Positions 12,861-25,844 are shown, numbered from the stretch's first letter. The stretch: DNA of 64,000 nt from Antedon bifida (GCA_963402885.1 OY727095.1:16745001-16809000), one strand, 5' to 3'. Program-made: numbers and translations. The notes: a model not told the origin generated them from the letters alone.

Positions 12861-14275
12861 TATTATTCTTCTTTCTTTCTCCCCCATTTTTGTGTCTCGC
12901 GTATCTCAAGAACTTGTAAACATAACATTTCATAACTTTGTCAACATATGGACATTTACGTGAAGTTGTGCACCTCCTATTTTTGAATGACGTCAGAGTT
13001 GCGCAACGTGACTTAGTGCGATTTTATGATTTTTTATGATTGATCATAGACTAAAAACCAAGCATAATTTTGTTTTGACACTTTGTGAAAATTTAAGTCA
13101 TATCAAGGGCATGATTTTTTGTGGAATAAAAATGTCATGTTCTACAAGACGTTAGGCGCGCATGCGCATTTCTCCTCTATTTTTGTGTCTCGCGTATCTC
13201 AAAAACGTGTAAACATAACATTTCATAACTTTGTCAACATATGGGCATTCACGTGAAGTTGTGCACCTACTATTGTGAATGACGTCAGAAATGCGCAACG
13301 TGACTTACGCGCGTTTTTATGAATTTCGCGTATTTAACATAGATTGAAAACTATATAACAATTTAAATTGAAACTTAGCAAAAGTTTAATTTATATCTTG
13401 CGCTAACTTTTTGTGCACTAAAAATGGCATGTTTAACATGCAGTTACGCGTGCATGCGCATTTAAAATTTAAAATTAATTTCTAATCAACTTTCTACGCT
13501 GATCACGATATTTTGAGCAAGTCAAAAATTCCCACGCGCACGAACAATTTTACGCGCGTGGTGCGCACGTAGCGCTAAAAACATCTTTTTTTTCGTGAAT
13601 TAGGTTTTTCCAGCCTTTTATAGTACTTTTACCAATTTAAAAAAAATTTCGACTTAAAATTACGCCATACGAGCACGTCGAATTGTACAATTTGCGCGTG
13701 TTTTTAATGAAAAAGTTCAAAAATTCGTCAAAATTATACCTTTTTTTAAACAGTCATAGATTCTAAACTACGAGGTAAACTTTTTTTTACTTACATATTC
13801 GGGAAGGTGATGAGTTGTAGATATCGGATCATTAATCAATATTGCTAACCGGACATTGTGACGTCATTGTATGGCCACATGAATGTAAAATATATGATTT
13901 TTGTCTCTTTCGTTATTGCTCATCACATTAAATGGAGCGCATCATGCTTATCTGTATTCCTTTTTTTCCGAGATTTTAATATTGTCTAGGTCAATCAACT
14001 ATTATATGCATGAGTTAAAAATATTTTAATTTTTATGACGTCATCATGCCTAAAAATTTAAATTACTTAAATTTAGCACTAACAACATATCATATTCTTC
14101 AGTTCAGGTCATAATGTCATAATCTTTTTCTGTGTGCAACATTCCAACGTATGACGTGCACGTGGCGTTTGTCGAGCGGATAACTAACTCGTCAAAGTGA
14201 CGAGTTTCATGTCTAGTTAGTTATCCGCTTAGTAGCGGATAACTCCTTGTAATCGTCCTGTTTCATCATATTTTT

Positions 14276-15504
14276 GGTTATCCGCAACTTAGTTGCAGAA
14301 TAACCCATGTGATTGTAAATATCTTTTTTTTCATCTTCTTTGTTATTCTTCTTTCTTTCCCGGATTTTTGTGCGTCGCATATCCCCTATTGCTTGTGAAT
14401 ATATCTTTTGTATAACTTTGTCATTATATGGACATTTACTTGAAGTTGTGCACCTCCATATTTTTAATGATGTTAGAGTCGCGCAGCGTAAGTTACGCGC
14501 GATTTTATGAATTTCAATGATTGATCATAGATTATAAACCAAAAGTCATTTTGTTTTGACACTTAGTGAAAATTTAAGTCATATCAAGGGCAAACTTTCT
14601 ATGGATTAAAAATGACATGTTTCACAAGAAGTTACGCGCGCACGCGCATTTAAAATTTAAAAATGCGCAAAATTAATTTCTAATCAACTTTCTACGCTGA
14701 TCATGACAATTTAAACATGTCAAAAATTCCCACGCGCGCGAAAAAAATTATGCGTAAGGTGCGCACGGAGCATGAAAATCATGTGTTTTTTTCTTGAATT
14801 ATGATTTTACAGCCTTTCTTAGTCATTTTAAAAAAGATTTACATCATTTCAAATTAAAATGACGTCATACGAACACGTTGATTTAGACCATTTGCGCGCG
14901 TTTTAGTTGCAAAAGTGACAAAATTTTGTCAAAATTAAGCCTATTTTTAATCTATTATAGCTCCTCAGGATCATCCACGACCCCCAATTTTTTTAATTTA
15001 ATATGTAAGCAGATATGTTGTAGATATGAATTCATGCAGAACCTTTACCACTCGGATGTTATGACGTCATCGTATGGCCACACGAATGTAAAATATAGGA
15101 TGTTTTACTCTTTCGTTATTGCTCATCATATTAAATAGAGCGCATCTCACTTTCACGTGCCCAAAATTCTTCAAATTTGATTTAATGTAATTATTTAGAT
15201 AATTATCTTCTAAAATTGTTATCTTTATATGTCAATTTGATGACGTCATCGTGTTAATAATTGGATTTAAAAGATGGGTCTCGTAATTTCGTCTATGCTA
15301 CACTGTATATAACATATACAGTTTATTCTGTAAAATACTGTAATATGATGTATGCTACATAATAGGTACAATTCAGCACTGTAAACATATTTATTTCATG
15401 TCATAGGATGGCATAATAATTGTCGAGGTTCATATGGTTAAGTATGTGCATGTTGCGTTTGCGCGGATAACCCAAACTCGTCAAAGTGACGAGTTCAAAT
15501 CTAG
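14276..15504 (+). mobile_element. Helentron-like element, subtype B
   Basis: 5' arm GGTTATCCGCAAC at 14276; 3' end GCGCGGATAACCC, stem-loop, CAAATCTAG at 15504. The body is shortened relative to sisters (about 1.2 kb), lacking one of the two internal modules. Confidence 0.65.
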
Positions 15505-15506
15505 TT

Positions 15507-15536
15507 GGTTATCCGCAACTTAGTTGCAGGATAATT
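15507..15536 (+). repeat. Solo B-type 5' hairpin
   Basis: A 30-bp hairpin is immediately repeated at 15537, with no element body between the two. It could be a local tandem duplication of the terminus or an abortive insertion. Confidence 0.6.
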
Positions 15537-17121
15537 GGTTATCCGCAACTTAGTTGCAGGATAACCCATGTGATTGTAAATATCTTTTTTTTTCATCTTC
15601 TTTGTTATTCTTCTTTCTTTCCCGGATTTTTGTGACCAGCATATCTCTATTGCTTGTGAACATAACTTTGTATAACTTGGTAAAAAGATTGACATTGAAG
15701 TGTAGATGTGCAGCCAAGCTTTTGGACGATGTCAGATCCGCGTTGCGTAAGTTACGCGCGATTTTATGAATTTCTATAACTGATCATAACTTTAGAACCA
15801 ACAAATATTGTTTCATGAAACTTAATAAAATTATAATTCATATCATGGGTCAATTTTCTATGGATTAAAAATGGCATGTTTTACAAGAAGTTACGCGCGC
15901 ACGCGCGTTTAAAGTTTCAAAATGCGCAAAATTAATTTCTAATCAACTTTCTACGCTGATCATGACATTTTGTGCATGTCAAAAATTCCCGCGCGCGCAA
16001 AATAATTTACGCGTATGGTGCGCACGGAGTACGAAAATCATGTTTTTTTCCCTTGAATTGTAATTTTCCAGCCTTTCCTAGTCATTTTTAAAAAGATTTA
16101 CATCATTTCAAATTAAAATGACGTCATATGAACACGTTGATTTAGACAATTTGCTCGCGTTTTAGTTGCAAAAGTGACAAAATATTGTCAAAATTATGCC
16201 TATTTTGAATCTATTATAGCTCCTCAGGATCAACCGTTACCCCCAATTTTTTTAATTTAATATAGAAGCAGATAAGTTGTAGATATGAATTCATGCAGAT
16301 TCTTTACCCCTCGGATGTTATGACGTCATCGTATGGCCACACGAATGTAAAATATTGGATTTTTGACTGTTTCGTTATTGCTCATTACATTAAATAGAGC
16401 GCATCTCGCTTATACGTATTCCATTTCCTCATATATTTTAATACTGTCTAGGTCAATCAACTATCTTTCGCATGAGTTAAAAATATTTTAATTTTTATGA
16501 CGTCATCATGTCTAAAAATGTAAATAGCGTGGGTCACCTATTTTCATCTTTACAGTAAATTTCAATCTGTTATAACTCGTCAGAATAAAAAGTGATAATC
16601 ATGATTAAAACGTTTTCTGGAAGCTATTGAATTGTAGATACAAATTCATGTGAATATTTTGCCAATCAGATGTTGTGACGTCATCATATGGCCAGTTGAA
16701 TTCAAAAAGTCATATTTTCATCTCTTGCGTAAAAGTTCATTGCGTTTAAACGAGAGCGCATCTCACTTTTACGCGCCCAAAATTCTTCAAATTTGTTTTA
16801 ATGTAATTATTTAGATAATTATCTTCTAAAATTGTTATCTTTATATGTCAATTTGATGATGTCATCGTGTTAATAATTGGATTTAAAAGATGGGTCTCGT
16901 AATTTCGTCTATGCTACACTGTATATAACATATACAGTTTATTTGTAAAATACTGTAATATGGTGTATGCTACATAATAGGTACAATTCAGCACTGTTAA
17001 CACATTTATTTCATGTCATAGGATGGCATAATAATTGTCGAGGTTCATATAGTTTAAAGTATGTGCATGTTGCGTTTGCGCGGATAACCAGAACTCGTCG
17101 AAGTGACGAGTTCAAATCTAG
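15537..17121 (+). mobile_element. Helentron-like element, subtype B, complete
   Basis: About 1.59 kb. 5' hairpin GGTTATCCGCAAC/GTTGCAGGATAACC; 3' end GCGCGGATAACC, stem-loop CTCGTCGAAGTGACGAG, CAAATCTAG. It contains two related internal modules, each starting with TTCTGGAAG or TCCTCAGGATC-type sequence and holding TGACGTCATC-type sites. Confidence 0.7.
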
Positions 17122-18585
17122 TTTTTCTGTATTCTGCTTCTTTCTTTCTGTCATTTTTGTGCGTCGCGTTTCTCTAAAACGTGTAAACAGAACATATCGT
17201 AACTTTGTCAATATATCGACATTTACGTGAACTTGTGCACCTCCTATTTTTGAATGACGTCAGAGTTGCGCAACGTGACTTACGCGCGATTTTATGATTT
17301 TTTATGATTGATCATAGATTAAAAACAAAGCATAATTTTTTTTTTTACACTTTGTGAAAATTTAAGTCATATCAAGCGCAAACTTTCTATGGATTAAAAA
17401 TAGCATTTTTCACAAAAAGTTACGCGCGCACGCGCGTTTAAAATTTTAATATGCGAAAAATCAACTTCTAATCAACTTTCTATGAGTTTCATGTCATTTT
17501 GAGCATGTCAAAAATTCCCACACGCGCGAAAATTTTTACGCACGCGGTGCACACGTAGCGTTAAAAAACATATTTTTTTCCCGTGATTTATGTTTTTTCA
17601 GCCTTTTCTAGTAATGTTACCAACTTTTAAACAATTTCGACTTAAAATTACGTCATACGAGCATGTCGAATTAGATAATTTGCGCGCGTTTTTGGTGAAA
17701 AAGTTCAAAAATTCGTCAAAATTATGCCTTTTTTAAAAAAGTCATAGATTCTAAACTATGAAGTGAACTTTTTTTTAATTACATATTCTGGAAGTTGATG
17801 AGTTGTAGATATCGGATCATGCATTAATATGGCTAACCGGACATTGTGACGTCATCGTATGGCCACGCGAATATAAAATATAGGATTTTTGTCTCTTTTG
17901 TCATAGCTCATCACATTTAATAGAGCGCATCTCCACTTATTCGTTGTCCATTTTCACCCCGATTTTAATATATTCTAGGTCAATCAACTATCTTTTGCAT
18001 GAATTAAAAATTTTTTAATTTTTTTATCGTCATCATGCTTAAAAATTTAAATTACGTTGGTCATTAATTTCATTTTTACAGTAAATTTTAATCTGTTATA
18101 GCTCGTAAGAATAAAAAGTGATAATCACGATTAAAACGTTTTCAGGAAGCTATTGTATTGTAGATACAAAATCATGTGAAAATTGTGCCAATCGAATGTT
18201 GTGACGTCATCATATTCATATATAAATAAAAAAAGTCGTATTTTCATCTTTTGCGTTATATTTCATTACATTTAAAAGAGCGCGCATCAATATTTCACGT
18301 ATTCATATTTCTTCTACACGTTAATATGTTGTTGGTGAGATAATTTCATTCTGAAATTTCTACTTTTGCATTTCATTTTAAAACCGTCAAGATGTTAAAA
18401 ATTACAATAAAATACTATATGACACAAAATAACAGAATTCAGCAATAACAATAACATATCATATTCTTCAGTTCAGGTCATAATGCCATAATCCTTTTCT
18501 GTGTGCAATATTCCAACGTATGACGTGCACGTGGCGTTTGTGTTGCGGATAACTAACTCGTCAAAGTGACGAGTTTCATGTCTAG

Positions 18586-19142
18586 TATTATTCTTCTTTC
18601 TTTCTCCTCCATTTTTGTGTCTCGCGTATCTCAAAAAATGATTAAAATGTTTTCTGGAAGCTATTGGATTGTAGATACGAATTCATGTGAACATTTTGCC
18701 AATCAGATGTCACCATATGGCCAATTGAATAAAAAAAGTCGTATTTTCACCTTTTGCGTCATCACATTTAAAAGAGCGGGCATCTACATTCTATGTATTC
18801 AAATTTATTCTACACGTTAATATGTTGTTGCTGAGATAATTTCCTTCCGAAATTGCTATCTTAGCGTTTCATTTTGATACCGTCGCCATGTTCAAAATAT
18901 GAATAAATGGCGGGTCCCGTAATTTCACCTATTCTACACTGTATGTAATATGTATACAGATTATACTGTGTATACTATATGACACAAAATAACAGAATTC
19001 AGCAATAACTACATATCGTATTCTTCAGTTCAGGTCATAATGCCATAATCTTTTTCTGTGTGCAATATTCCAACGTATGACATGCACGTGGCGTTTGTCG
19101 TGAGGATAACTAACTCGTTAAAGTGACGAGTTTCATGTCTAG
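18586..19142 (+). mobile_element. 3' part of an internally deleted C-type Helentron-like element
   Basis: It resumes with TTCTTCTTTCTTTCTCC after the preceding CTAG. It jumps from the 5' proximal region to the second internal module (near 18637) and closes at 19142 with a C-type end. The stem has one C-to-T change. Its 5' hairpin is probably one of the stacked ones near 8.4 kb. Confidence 0.5.
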
Positions 19143-19335
19143 TTAGGTGATCATTTAGAATAAAATGATCACCTATTGTTATGTATGAAATCTTATTCCG
19201 CTTTATTTCTTTCTGTAAAGATTTTGTGAATTAGACAGGCTAGAAAACCCAAAACCAAACATCGAAAATGATGATGAACAAGACGAAAACATTATTCCGG
19301 ATTTATGACCCAAGGAAAAAGAACCGTATAGATTA

Positions 19336-20085
19336 CAGGGGCGGTCGCAGGACGATTTTAAGGGGGTTGCCCGAGATTCCTCAGAGAGCCGTAGCTATAC
19401 TGAGTATTTGTTAAATGACACCCCTAGATGGCCGAAATGTAATCTCGCGCGTAAAATTCACGACAAATAGAAATGACTCTCTATATCGGGCTACATAGTA
19501 GCAAACAGATCGTATCAGGCTGGTAAAACACAAGCGAAAAACAATAGGATAACATTTTAAGGCAGAGGAGGTCCCCGACAAAGGTACTTCCGGTAATGTA
19601 ATAAATTCTAGCAATTAAAATCAATTAATACAAATTAATTATTATCAATTAATAATTAAAACAATTTAGAAAAAAAATGTGAAGCTGCTGCTATAAATAT
19701 ATTGAGCAAAACGTTAAATTGTATTATTTTGAAATAAATGCTAAATAAGTCAGTAAAACCACAATTTCCAAAATTCATTTTCATTTATCCACTATAAAAT
19801 GTGCAACCACCATCGAAATTTGAAGAAGCAATTAAACACTGTTTTTTCAAAGTTCGGAACGTCCGTAATTATTACGGAAATTCGCCCAAATATTACGGAC
19901 GTAGGGAAATGAAGATAAATATAGTCTTTTCCAACCCTGGACTTCTATAACGTTAACAGTTAATATATAATATGACGAAATGGGATCTAAATTTTAATTT
20001 AGTGGCAGTGGCAGAAAAAAACATTTAGTATGAAATTAAGGGTGTTGCCCGGGCAACTGGGGCAACACCCCTGCATCCGCCCCTG
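19336..20085. mobile_element. hAT-like non-autonomous element with 5-bp TSD, copy 1
   Basis: Termini CAGGGGCGG and CCGCCCCTG, with further subterminal similarity to copy 2 (AAGGGGGTTGCCC left, TTGCCCGGGCAACTGGGGC right). Flanked by GATTA (19331-19335 and 20086-20090). 750 bp without coding capacity. Removing it and one GATTA joins the helicase frame. TSD length and termini fit the hAT5-type subgroup. Confidence 0.75.
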
Positions 20086-21187
20086 GATTAGAACATACAG
20101 AAAGTAGAATATCAAAACAGGAAAGCAACTATATGATCAGATGCCTAAATGACAAACAACAGAAAGTGTTTTATGAAATAAGACAGTGGTACTTAAACAA
20201 AGTTAACGGAAAACAGCCTGAACCATTTTATGTATTCATCACTGGAGGTGCTGGCGTTGGCAAGAGTCACTTGGTTAAATGTATTTACAACGAAGGTACA
20301 AGAATACTTGGAAAAATGATGCAAAATCCAGACGATGTTTCAATTTTAAAAGTTGCTCCTACCGGAATTGCAGCATACAATATAAATGGTAAAACAATCC
20401 ACAGTGCTCTATCTATCCCTATTAATGTATCACTTCCATATCAACCTCTTGGAGAAGAGAAAATAACGCAACTTCGTAATCGGCTTGGTCAATTACAACT
20501 ACTAATCATTGACGAAATATCCATGGTAGATCAAAAGATGTTATGTTACATACATGGTCGATTAAGACAGATCAAACAAGTACGAGATGATTCACCTTTT
20601 GGTAATGTTTCAATATTGGCAGTTGGAGACTTTTTTCAATTACCACCTGTAAAAGGCAGTTCATTATATAAAGAATCGCTTCAAAATATATTATGGACAG
20701 ATAATTTCAAGCAAATAGATCTCGATGAGATAATGAGGCAGAAAGAAGATGCTAAATTCGCTAATTTGTTAAACAGATTACGAACAAAGGAAAAAAATCA
20801 AATTTTGTCTAATGACGATTTAGAAACGTAGACTAGTCCAGATTTGAGAAAAATGAAATGCTGTAGGCATTTCATGTTAAAAGCGAATAAACATGTGTTT
20901 TAGGGTAATTTTGGGGTGCTGAATTCAAATTTGCTGTTTACCCGGCTCAATTTTTAGATCTTCACCCTAAAAATGTGAAAAACAAAATGGCCGCCATTTC
21001 ATACTTATTTTGGCTTATAACTTGACTTTTAAGTGACGTAGCAAGTTAAAAATGGTGTCTATACCTACTGTATGTTTGTGATAGTGAAGATTCCAACTAT
21101 ATTGTTATTAAAGTTGAAAATATTCTATTTCAGCCGCCATGTTGAAATCCAAGATGGCCGCCATCATTTTAAACGTATTTTGGCTTA

Positions 21188-23034
21188 TCTATATATAAAT
21201 TTACGTAAGGGCAAAATTCGGTAATTCGCGCGTTACTTCTAGAATGTTTACTCGATGATATATAAAGTTGGTTCGTACTTTCGGTACTGATTTTAACCAC
21301 CTGATGTAACCCTGTTTACTAATTAAATTGAGTTAGATAATTAGTTATTGACAATTAAAACGAATTTAGGTTCAACGATTTGCCCCAAATAGGGGTGTTT
21401 TTCGATCGTGCTATACACTGTCTAATGGATGTCCATCTTGAAAAATACCCGCAGACAATAATACGAGGATACTTCGCATTTTCCTATCTCCTCCTACGAT
21501 AATTGTTTTTAATGGCTGGAAACCGGTTGAACAGCTCGAGTACAGTATCATAATGTTGAAGACAGGCAGATTTTCTTTAAAAAATACTATTTTATAGATT
21601 TAATATACGTTTATACAAATGTATTGATTTGCGATGAATGGAACATTCCAATCTCTGTTCCACAAGTGTCTATTCCCTCAGGCGTCGTAAAGGCAAGTAC
21701 TGTATACTCATAACAGAAATTCGATCCATTTTTTTTTTCAATCTGTGCTGCAGAGGTTGGATATAGATTTTTTTTTAAAAAGATAATGAGCTAGCGTTTT
21801 CAGTCGCCGTATATTATGTACAGATCTTTATTATTGCAGTTAAACCACCCACATCATCACCCTTCCCTCACTGGCATGAGTAGCGTTGTAAAGACAGTAG
21901 AGGATACTTACTTACTAACTAAGTTGAGTTAGATAATTTAATATTTATTGACGATTAAATCGAATTTATGATTTGCCCCAAATAGAGGTGGTTTTCACAA
22001 ATTGTTTTACATTATATAAACATATACACGTCGTAGTGATGTATCGTTACATGTACTGTACTATTTCAATCGTCTAGGACGGTGATAGTTTCAACAAAGT
22101 ATTACATCGCAATGTTTTACTGTGTTTAGTGGTATATTATTTGTAAAACATGAAAACAATTAATATTTCGTTACTAAATGGATAAAGAATATATTTAAAA
22201 ATTGTTTCTCTTTCCACCCATCCTCTTCCCCATCCCTCAACCCTAATGTTACATACAAAACACAAATTAAGTTTGTTTAAATTTGACTTAAACAATTGGT
22301 CTCATTTTGTGACAAGTTTCTCTTTCGGAAGTAATTCCCAGGGTGCTAATTTTAGTTGAGTACATAAATCACAGTGTCTATTTATTCGTTCCTGTATTGT
22401 ATTATTCTCCTGCGGTACGTACATTTGAAATTATGGAACGCCGTTTACGCAACATTTCGATGATATGAATTTTATGACGCGATATGTGAATGAAATGTAT
22501 CGATATGAATTTTATGACGCGATATGTGAATGAAATGCATCGATATGAATTGAATGGCGCGATATGAATGAACTGTTTTGAATTGAATGCTTTGAATTGA
22601 ATGTTTTGAATAAAATGTTTTGAATGAAATGTTTTGAATGAAATGTTTTGAATGAAATGTTTTGAATAAAATGTTTTGAATGAAATGTTTTGAATGAAAT
22701 GTTTTGAATGAAATGTTTTGAACGAAATGTTTTGAATGAAATGTTGTTTTGTTGTTTTTGTTTCATTCAAAACATTTCATTCAAAACATTCAATTCAAAA
22801 CATTCAATTCAAAGCATTCAATTTAAAACATTTCATTCATATATCGCGCCATTCAATTCATATCGATGCATTTCATTCACATATCGCGTCATAAAATTCA
22901 TATCATCGAAATGTTGCGTAAACAGCGTTCCATATGAAATCGCCAGTTTTTTAACGCTGAAATTAGTATGTATTCGAGAACCATCTGTGGGCACGACCTA
23001 GATGGTACGCGAGCGAAGCGAGCGTACCATCTAG
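21188..23034 (+). mobile_element. Classical non-autonomous Helitron
   Basis: Starts TCTATATATAAATTTACG and ends with a GC-rich hairpin (GGTACGCGAGCG, AA, GCGAGCGTACC) followed by ATCTAG. It sits between A and T (CTTA|T...CTAG|TAAC). The host sequence on both sides joins to reproduce the neighbouring subterminal repeat (GGCTTATAACTT), an internal empty-site check. 1847 bp, non-coding. It has different termini from the hairpin-opening elements elsewhere in the window. Confidence 0.8.
22430..22940. repeat. Giant imperfect hairpin built on a 14-bp minisatellite
   Basis: A left arm rich in GTTTTGAATGAAAT repeats meets a right arm of the complement around 22745-22765. The outer arms (GCGATATGTGAATGAAATG and complement; AACGCCGTTTACGCAAC near 22437 against GTTGCGTAAACAGCGTT) also pair. 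Long translations here (SFKTFHSKHFIQNI repeated) are artefacts of the 14-bp period. Confidence 0.8.
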
Positions 23035-24205
23035 TAACTTTAATTAACATAGCAAGTTAAAAATGGTTTCTACCTATAGTCCAGTAAAAGTATGGTTGAA
23101 CCTAGAACAAATTGCAGCATAATTTGTTTTTGTTTTGTCTGGTTGATATGGTCCAAATTAACATCATATCCAAAGTTTACCAAAATCGGACATCGTGAAG
23201 TGGGTTCATTAGCATAAATTAAAAATGGCCGTCATTTACCATTTTGAAGTCCTGTATATTATCTCCTTAACGGTTGTTTACTGTAAGTGAATTACTATTA
23301 ATTATTATTAATCAGATGTCAGATGCATGTTTCGAATTCATTCATAATTCATATCTTTGTTTCTTTGCAAGTACAGATCGTTTCTCATTCGAAATGCCAT
23401 TGAAGATGTTGCCATTTGCTCCCCAGTGTTTTCTTTAACTACAGATTTTTCCACTATATATTGCTTCTTCTGTCTTAAAATATTTTTTTAATGATGGCAA
23501 AGTAATAGTAGGCCCCTAATAGATTTAATGCTCCATCTGCATTCAAAGTTTCGATTCCATTTCCTGAAATTTTTTGCCAAGGAAGTTAAATACTGCTTGT
23601 TGTAGAAATTTAAATACTGTAATTAAGTACCAATTATCAATTTATTCACCATTTCAAATTATTTCAAATTCATAAAGATTTATAACAAATGCTGGTGTGG
23701 ATGACATAAGAACAAAGCTTGTTTACCGGTCACCGGTAGTGATGGCAAGTTAGAAAATTACCCAAACCCTTTGAATACCGTTGATATGCAGTATCTTTAA
23801 CTGATGGTTCTTCATCCTTGTTGGGACAATATAATGTCCTTTATGCTCGATGAATCTTGGAAACAACATTATAATACGAGCCAAAAAAGTTGTAAACAGG
23901 TAAAATTCTGGCAATGAAATAGCAACTTTGATTACAGATGAAGATGCTCACTTGTTATACCAAAAACTGCAATATGACATTATTTATTTCATGTGTCATT
24001 TCAATTTTGGATGTTTCCATACACGTTTGATCCAAAAAAATTACTGGGGTAATAATGTTTCACAACATTAGGCGCTATATAAATCCACGATATTATTGTA
24101 TGAAAACTATTAATTTGATATCTAATTATTATACTATAAATTAAACTTATATTTATGTGTGTAGGCCTACATATTACCACTAATTGCAAAGCATATATAG
24201 CTTAA

Positions 24206-24752
24206 AGATGTATTGTCCCTTGAAACACAAAAAAATGAAGATCAAAATATTCTAAATTTAAATTGGCCATATCAAAGTAATATTAAAGTTATTCACTTTA
24301 AGTTGAAAATTCGAGCCAAAAACAAACATTTTACGTAATTAACAGCTAAATTAATTTGATTACATTTCGTCTGGAAAATCGTCGCGAGCGAACGTAAACA
24401 AAGATTTCAAACCACGAGTATGCTTTATGCATGATGTTAATTAGGATTGTTTACAACTCGTCATGGTTGAGAAGGTGTTTTCACACAGATCGCGAGGAAG
24501 TTTTATGATTATGCATACAGAGTAGCCAAATAAGCGTGTTGCATTATGAGATATGTTTTGATCGAAAACTTTGACTGGAAGTCAAAGTTATTTTTTGGAC
24601 CAAAAAACGTCTGTATTGCAGTTAAATGATTTTTTTTTCGACTTTTTTTTGGTGAAAGTTAATAACTATTATGATACTTCAAAATGACCGACTTTTTTTT
24701 CGAAATCTTTTTTTTTTTTTTTTTTGGAATTTGACAAAAGGACAATACATCT
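24206..24752. mobile_element. TTAA-target MITE (piggyBac-like), copy 2
   Basis: TIRs AGATGTATTGTCC and complement between TTAA copies (24202-24205, 24753-24756). The second copy of the surrounding duplication has a single TTAA at the same place (30672-30675), so the insertion is directly visible as a filled and empty site pair. 547 bp, no ORF; internal sequence differs in length from copy 1. Confidence 0.9.
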
Positions 24753-25844
24753 TTAATGTTTATTGCGTAATAATTGTTTAATGGGCTAGGCCGGCTATGT
24801 GCAGGTGTTCACAGGTCCCCAGGGCACAGAGAACTACATGCACAACAGGCCTATAGGATATGCCCAAAGTGAGTTTTACTCACTTGAGCTCGCCGGGATT
24901 TATGCAATTAATTCTGTTCAAAGGATAGGTGTAATTAATTAAAAATTTATGCGAGGCATCGTTTTACCATCATCAAAAAATGCGAGGCATCATTTTATCA
25001 TTTCCCAAAATTTAGGATCGATTATTATTCTATGAAAACAGAACAGTATCAGCAGACATATTACAGCATTTTTATTGACAAATTAACAAATATATTGAGA
25101 TTAAACGTGTTTTTCACCAATAAATGCATGAGAAATTGACGCATTCCATTTTGTTTTAGTCCCCTATTATCATTTTGCCGTGAAGCTAGTTAATTCTATT
25201 TCCTTATTCTGAATAGAAGGCATTATATATAATACTGTAGATGAAAAAACCTCAAAACGAAACCTCTACTTCCTCTGTTATCCAGTATCATTTACTACTA
25301 TGGCTAATGCTATCATCTTACACTATTAATAATTTTATAAATTACAGTACCTTTTTTTGTAAACATTTTGTACTGTACTTTTATAAGTTTCACAATTTCA
25401 CAACAATCATTAATATATGTTTTCTCAATTTATATATTATATTATACTGATGTCTTTATCAATTGTTGTTTGTATACATTTAACATGTTTGTTTTTTTAC
25501 CAATTTTACAATCTATTTCTATTCCGAGAAATGTTTTGATATAAATACGTTGTTGTTGTATTGAATGAATTCTGTGAAGTCTTCTTGACCAACTCTTTCA
25601 TTATCATTATGAACAAACAATTTGAACATTGTAGTCAACTTATACCAGCCTTATACAGGATATGACTTGAATGAAAAAAACAATCGTTACATAAAAATAA
25701 ACAACAACATGATGAGTGTATACACGAATCTATTTCGATACGCTAGGCCTATTTTAAAAATATAAATAATTGATTATTAGGCCTATAATATAGCATAATA
25801 GCATGTTAAGATATGCCTCGCACCTTTTTGAAATTGTAAACTAT

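Larger units (their letters stand above)
8442..14216 (+). mobile_element. Helentron-like element, subtype C, split by several nested copies
   Basis: Inferred pairing: 5' hairpin at 8442, short piece at 11297-11306, main body from 12861, and a C-type 3' end at 14216 (GCGGATAACT, stem-loop, CATGTCTAG). Removing the nested elements leaves about 1.4 kb. The B hairpin at 8498 has no partner under this scheme. Confidence 0.45.
14219..18585 (+). mobile_element. Helentron-like element, subtype C, hosting two B elements
   Basis: C hairpin at 14219; the body resumes at 17122 and closes at 18585 with the C-type end. Subtracting the two nested B units leaves about 1.5 kb, the family length. Confidence 0.55.

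Noticed and set aside
22402-23001. Three overlapping ORFs with repeated NISFKTFHSKHFIQ-type peptides (and duplicates at 28874-29473)
   Set aside because: They translate a 14-bp minisatellite in several frames of both strands within a hairpin; no gene signal.
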